Below, in pieces: positions 59,601 through 64,000 of a DNA stretch of 64,000 bases (the first letter of the stretch is position 1; each line of letters opens with the position of its first letter). This DNA comes from Reticulitermes lucifugus. Lineage: Eukaryota; Arthropoda; Insecta; Blattodea; Rhinotermitidae. The stretch is taken from contig JAKCWW010000142.1 of the NCBI GenBank assembly GCA_026260175.1, positions 49,709-113,708 of the forward strand. Reading direction: 5' to 3'. Position numbers and translations under genes: made by a program. Under the pieces are notes generated by a model that did no database searches, was not told where the DNA came from, and was given only the letters and a program-made list of their open reading frames with translations.

Positions 59601-62600
59601 ACTGATGGGGGTGCTCAGTCCAGTGATAAAAATATTCTCTGCATTTTTACTGTATCTAATTTACAGACTTCGTTTCAGCACATTTTTGGCCAGACAATGA
59701 ACACGACACATGTGTACAAACATTATACTGGTGTTCATCAAGCCTTAAATATGCTTACGATTAGCTGAGAACTTTAAAATCCTCATGTGTACCAGATTAT
59801 TTACACGTACGGAGATCTACCAGCACCTGTGCTTTATGTATCATGTGGGACTAACAATGGACCAAATGACACTTAGTTTTTCTCTCCAAGTATTTCATTT
59901 TCCCCTCTCACCTGTCATTCCACCTACGCTTCATATCCATATTCATCATCTACAATTGACACTATATAGCCTAGATGCAGACAGGATTGCTACATATATA
60001 ATAAAATAATGTAAAAGACCAAGTTTTGTGTTTATTTAATCCAAACAGGGCTGCAGTTTAATTACAGTATGAAATGCGATAATGCTAATGTACTTTATTC
60101 TTTGTCTGTTCATAGTATCAGTATATCAGAGACTTAAAGAGATTATCATTTACATTCAATTACCACAAATGTTTTATCAGACCCTATTCTACAACACTAA
60201 TCCAGGTGAATGGATAACATGACATCCTATTTACAAGATCTACAAGGTTAAGGTGACAATACAGTACTAATGAACCCAAAAGCATGCTAGCAATATGCAC
60301 AAGGGGAATGTAGGGAATGCTCAACATATTCTCAGACCTCAGCACTAGCTTCATGTTCTGGATGCGTTTACCTCTGAGGAAAGATCTCCACCATCTGGTA
60401 CCCATCGAACAGGAGGGTAGGTACATCCCAAAACCATCCCGGACATGCTGGTGAAAAGAAAATTTTCCAGCACCTCTAAGGAAGTTGAACCCCAGCCAAG
60501 CAGTTTGTAACCACTCACTTTACTTGACAAGCTACAAGATCCACTACAGCAGCAGTTTCAAAATTTGTACACTGCTGTAATCACCCTTGTCATGCATGAG
60601 CACTGTTCGGTCACAGCTTTTCTTCCCCATAAATTATGTCACAAATATTTTGAAATGACATACTTACATTCTGATCCATTTAACTAAAAACAAATACAGG
60701 TTGTTGTCGTTGTCGGTAGTGGTGGTGGTGGTGGTGGTGATTATCAACAACCCATCAAGCTTTAGTCTGTGCATGCACAACATACCACAGTGCCAGACAG
60801 TGGCGTTACACACCCTCCACAGGCAGTATGATTGCATGACAAATTCAAGTTGACAGTTACCATTAAATGTAACTTCTGCCATAAATACAGAGAACCTCCA
60901 CCTGAGAAACCAATTCATCACTGGTTTTCTCAATTTAAGAAAAACAGGAAGCATTTTGAAGCAGAAAGCACCATAAGTCCACGCACTTTAGAAGAGAGTG
61001 AGGAATGTATCAAGCAATATGTGCAGAGGGCCAAAATCAACTCAATGCTTATCACAGTCTGCAACTTGGTACAGCAGAAATGTACTGTACTAAGTATCTG
61101 CAATTACAAGCATATTAAATCCAACACACACATGAAATTGAACTGAAAGTAACTGACTGCTCAGAGCAAATTTCATGTTATAAGAAACATGATGATGATG
61201 ATGATGATGTCATCATCTTGAACAATTTTTATAAACAAAGAATTCTTATTCATCACAACTATTGAATTTGACACCACATGAATTTTGTAACCCAGAAGTG
61301 TGGACTACTGCAGGACTATGTGGCAGGACCTTTCCATTCATACAGTAGAAATCATTACTGGAAACATTCAGCTTGATATGTTAGAAATATTTGTTTTAAC
61401 ACCGATGGACTACAGCAAAAATGAAATGCAACTAAACTGTTTCCCAACAAGACCATCCCATTTCGTTCTTCAGGTTCATCATGCTCTGAAAGCAAGGTTC
61501 CCTAATCAATGGGTAGGAAGATGTGAAACACTAACCTGGCCTTGCCACAATTGGATATTATTCAAGTATATGTGAAAAACACTGTCTAGGCTGACAGGAC
61601 CCAAAGTCTGGGTCATCTAGGAAAGAGAATTGATACAGCTGTAGTGAGTTGCAGCAGACATGCTATGCCATACCTGGGCTGTGTCTGAATACCAGGCTAC
61701 AAAAGCAGTAAGACTATACCAGCATATACACTGTTATATTAAGGAACATACAAAAGAATTTAATTTCTTCATAATCTAAATTCAACATCTACATCCCAAA
61801 CACGTGAATCTGCTTGGTATTCAGGTACTGTTCTAGTTTTCACTGTCATTCTCTCTAGACGATACTGCCATGGAAAAGCAAGAATATTGCACAATGCTGA
61901 CCACACAACAAATTCCAATAATGCAATACAACACATGAAGTCAAAGCAAGCCAATCATCATATATATACATATATAAATAATTCCAACAGCAGCTTCTTA
62001 GTTCATAACGCGTTTATATGAACTGAAAGCGTGAAATTGAAAAATATTAAGCAATAACTTGAAAGAAAAATAAACTGTCAAATTTGGCATTCCTAATTTT
62101 GCAACATGACATACACATACAGCCAAACTGTAATTATAAAGTCAGGCATTTGATGTTACATGAACATACTTATCTTACCTGGTTGGATCTTCTATATAAT
62201 GTGCTGGGATTTCAAAGAGTTCAGCTTTGATATCATTCCGAAATGCAAATTCCTGGAATGTGATTTTAGCTGTGACAGTGGGTAGAATAGGAATATCTGG
62301 AACAAACAAAATACACAAATGAAATAATTATATATCATATTGCCTGCAGTAATTATGATATTAAAATAAATTATTTAATTCTGTCATGTACATACTCTTC
62401 TTTCTATACAATGAAGTTGAAAGGTGCACAACATCCTGAAACAAAGAACCAAGGGGACAAAACTGCAGTAATTCTATTTTTCTGGGTGCATGTGTGCTAG
62501 TGTCCTGTCCTCATGACCATGCCTGTCCACATACTGCACACGTAAGTATCCTGTCCTCATGACCATGCCTGTCCACATACTGCACACGTAAGTGTCCTGT

Positions 62601-63950
62601 CCTCATGATCATGCCTGTTCACATAGTGCACATGTATATGAGGGACATCTGAGATGTTTAAAGCAAAGATACATCAAAATGGAGACAGACATAAGCTCCT
62701 TTTGCACTACAATATCTTGTCTACTCAAAACATACTAAATTGCTCTGACAACCTAAAATGTCCAAACATCAAATAAATATTTCACTGTATCACACAATAA
62801 ATATGTAGGCATATTACTTCTGTTGTCTAGTGAGTGAAGTAATTCAGCATCCATTCAGTGTCTTTTCATGGCTAACATCAGCCCAACTACCAGATGTACA
62901 GCCATCAAAGTAAGCCAAAGCATTAAAATGAACACAAATAACTCTTGCTCACCTATTTTCACTGGAAAGCCTGGAGGTAGCTTCATAAGAACAAATTCTC
63001 TCAGCTTGCTGAAGTGTTTAAAAGGAGCAATAACTTCCAGCACATTCAGTAACATATCCACAGACAGTGGAAAGTCAGGACTCTGAAAATGTACATCATT
63101 CACTTTTGTTAGTGTGCGCCTCCATGACGTGGACCCATGGGTTACTGAATTTCAACTACATGGAAAACACAATACATTATTATAAAAGTGAATATGCAAC
63201 ATAAATTTGCCCTTAAGGAAATTTTGGATAACATTCCACAAAATGTGGAACAACAACAAATTGAGCCACTTATTTGTTATGAAATTCAGACTGCATATGT
63301 GGTTGTGCTAGTGAAGTGGGCTATGGCTGGTGGGGTGGTTGATATTTCCAACACTCGCATTTATTATGTTTAGTTTTGTATGTCTTGTAGTATTTCTGAT
63401 GGATAAAAAAAAAGTGTGTTTTCATTAAAACTGTGAAATAAAAAGTTTCCATATGGATATATTGCCACTTATAACATGGAAGTCAATGGAGAAATCGGGT
63501 TCATGTCATGAAATTTCATGATACAAACACAATTTCAAGAGCACATCCTTTCCACAACACAAGGCCAGGATGTACAGAAATAGATTCAGCAGTCGCCTCA
63601 AAGAGATAACAGAAAATTTCCCATTTATAAAATGACAACTATGTGTGCAAAAAGACAGTATTTGCAAATGATTTTCTCCATATAATTCATAAATACAAGA
63701 ATGACATGCATGAGGAAAGAAAGAGTAGACAGAAACACCTAATGTGGTATACACTCCAAAGAAAGACAATCATTACTGTATTTATTTCATTTTAGCTTAC
63801 CATTGCAACAGTGGCCTTGAATGCTTTGCTGGTTTCTTTGTATACTAGATTTCGTCCTAATGTTGGATGGTTCCCAGGTTCACTTGCTACATATTCCTCC
63901 CATGACACTTTGCTCTCTGACGGAGGTGATAATGAAGGCCTCCTTACAGG
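56670..63950 (-). CDS. ANKRD13C: Ankyrin repeat domain-containing protein 13C orthologue, 3' four coding exons
   Basis: Four exons (63950-63801, 63082-62953, 62296-62179, 56685-56670) join in phase to give the last 137 residues of an ANKRD13-family protein. Blocks in order: RRPSLSPPSESKVSWEEYVA, GRNLVYKETSKAFKATVAM, FPLSVDMLLNVLEVIAPFKH, LREFVLMKLPPGFPVKIDIP, TAKITFQEFAFRND, FEIPAHYIEDPTRFPDL. This is the C-terminal part of the GPCR-chaperone domain (DUF3424). Ending at RFPDL with no ubiquitin-interacting motifs is the hallmark of the C paralogue rather than A, B or D. Human ANKRD13C sits at the ER and assists folding and export of some GPCRs. The ankyrin repeats and start codon lie beyond the right edge. 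Confidence 0.92.
57288..57502. repeat. Foldback repeat, copy 3
   Basis: The left arm GATTCAAATCTTCTGGGTAG and the right arm (reverse complement ACTCAAGTCTTCTAGGTTGT) pair over about 65 bases. The spacer contains CCTGACCCTGAAGATGAAGA, the clearest form of the spacer motif. Confidence 0.7.
57618..57826. repeat. Foldback repeat, copy 4
   Basis: The left arm GGATTCAGGTCTTCTGGCTT and the right arm (reverse complement GATTCAGTTTTTCTCGGCTG) pair. Spacer CATTGAAGATGAAGAGG. It lies only 115 bases from copy 3. Confidence 0.7.
60335..60530 (-). repeat. SINE, minus orientation
   Basis: In reverse: TAAAGTGAGTGGTTACAAAC, GCTGGGGTTCAACTTCC (box B decayed), CCAGCATGTCCGGGATGG, CTCCTGTTCGATGGGTACC. Same family as 27689 with the far end lost. 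Confidence 0.6.
60719..60739. repeat. (GGT)n microsatellite
   Basis: Seven GGT/GTG units. Confidence 0.9.
60829..61690 (+). pseudogene. Tc1/mariner-like (DUF4817-type) transposase remnant
   Basis: Blocks in order across frames: FCHKYREPPPEKPIHHWFSQ with FKKTGSILKQKAP and SEECIKQYVQRA (N-terminal helix-turn-helix type), then ITGNIQLDMLEIFVL, and HFVLQVHHALKARFPNQWVG with R.ETLTWP (catalytic region, normally RFP..WIGRGGP..WPPRSPDLTP). The catalytic-site text is decayed and stops are frequent. Same transposase group as the fragment at 54997. Confidence 0.62.
61189..61209. repeat. (ATG)n microsatellite
   Basis: Seven ATG units, then an inverted CATCATC, giving a small hairpin. Confidence 0.9.
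62179..62296 (-). CDS. ANKRD13C: ANKRD13C exon (DIPILPTVTAKITF ... IEDPT)
   Basis: 118 nt, phase 1 in and phase 2 out: (D)IPILPTVTAKITFQEFAF, RNDIKAELFEIPAHYIEDPT and AG of the next codon. Acceptor GTTCCAG, donor gtaaga. The 5.5-kb intron after it holds foldbacks, a transposon remnant and a SINE. Confidence 0.93.
62502..62640. repeat. Tandem repeat, 46-bp unit, three copies
   Basis: CCTGTCCTCATGACCATGCC begins copies at 62504, 62550 and 62596, an exact 46-base period. Copies 1 and 2 are nearly identical, and copy 3 carries a few substitutions. It lies in an ANKRD13C intron. Confidence 0.92.
62953..63082 (-). CDS. ANKRD13C: ANKRD13C exon (LLNVLEVIAPFKHF)
   Basis: 130 nt, phase 0 in, phase 1 out. 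It encodes SPDFPLSVDMLLNVLEVIAP, then FKHFSKLREFVLMKLPPGFP and VKI, the most conserved stretch of the family. Acceptor ATTTTCAG, donor gtgagc. Confidence 0.94.
63801..63950 (-). CDS. ANKRD13C: ANKRD13C exon (WEEY ... FKATVAM)
   Basis: Fifty codons, phase 0 at both ends: PVRRPSLSPPSESKVSWEEY, VASEPGNHPTLGRNLVYKET and SKAFKATVAM. Acceptor ATTGTAG, donor gtaagc. It is the most upstream exon of the gene in the window. Confidence 0.92.
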
Positions 63951-64000
63951 CTACAATACACCATAAAAATTCAAAAACTTAAATAATTGGTCTCCCAAAT

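Larger units (their letters stand above)
56690..62175 (-). other. ANKRD13C last intron (5.5 kb) and its contents
   Basis: Holds two foldback copies (57288-57502, 57618-57826), a SINE (60335-60530), a (GGT)n run (60719-60739), a transposase remnant (60829-61690) and an (ATG)n run (61189-61209). The stretch 57830-60330 shows no recognised gene. A minus-strand frame at 59165-58896 may be part of a repeat. Confidence 0.7.

Noticed and set aside
56670-62179. A ubiquitin-interacting-motif tail, as in ANKRD13A/B/D
   Set aside because: No minus-strand exon with such motifs was found, and the FPDL stop exon fits the C paralogue exactly.
62502-62640. CRISPR-like spacing of repeats
   Set aside because: Units are contiguous with no unique spacers; it is an ordinary minisatellite in a eukaryotic intron.

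Overview
The window is eukaryotic, AT-rich and repeat-dense. It carries two confidently recognised protein-coding genes, both on the minus strand and both cut by a window edge. Introns reach 8 kb, splice sites are GT-AG, and the genes are an insect lipoprotein precursor and an ankyrin-domain protein. The many tRNA-headed SINEs, Tc1/mariner and hAT remnants and foldback repeats point to an insect with a large genome. A cockroach or termite (Blattodea) is my best guess, but that is inference.

Left part (1-24.4 kb): the 5' portion of the apolipophorin precursor gene (apolpp, the insect haemolymph lipoprotein backbone). Ten exons join in phase from the ATG at 24301 to a donor at 2842, giving 525 codons: signal peptide, a short Cys-rich segment and about the first 490 residues of the lipid-transport (vitellogenin-N) module. 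The remaining exons lie left of base 1. A TATA box at 24348-24355 sits 47 bases upstream of the ATG. Introns hold a mariner copy with both ends, two inverted-terminal-repeat copies of one pogo-like MITE, another MITE, a near-perfect 29-bp hairpin, a foldback and SINE pieces.

Middle part (24.4-56 kb): I recognise no complete gene. It holds SINEs, three copies of a dispersed repeat with a GTCC tract, foldback elements, a pogo-like MITE with TA duplications, a modular short repeat, an interrupted hAT transposase remnant, and a transposon whose inverted repeats flank the 151-base N gap. Two small phase-compatible minus-strand exons (48979-48947 and 48053-47962) may be the 3' end of an unidentified gene.

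Right part (56-64 kb): the last four coding exons of an ANKRD13C orthologue (ER-associated ankyrin protein, GPCR-chaperone domain). The last coding exon is only 16 bases (FPDL plus TGA). Straight after that TGA, in the same frame, 191 sense codons run to a TAA. An AATAAA lies 30 bases further on, so the ORF nearly fills the inferred 3' UTR. This is the most interesting signal: possible stop-codon readthrough or alternative splicing, not proven.

The two genes are not functionally linked as far as the sequence shows.
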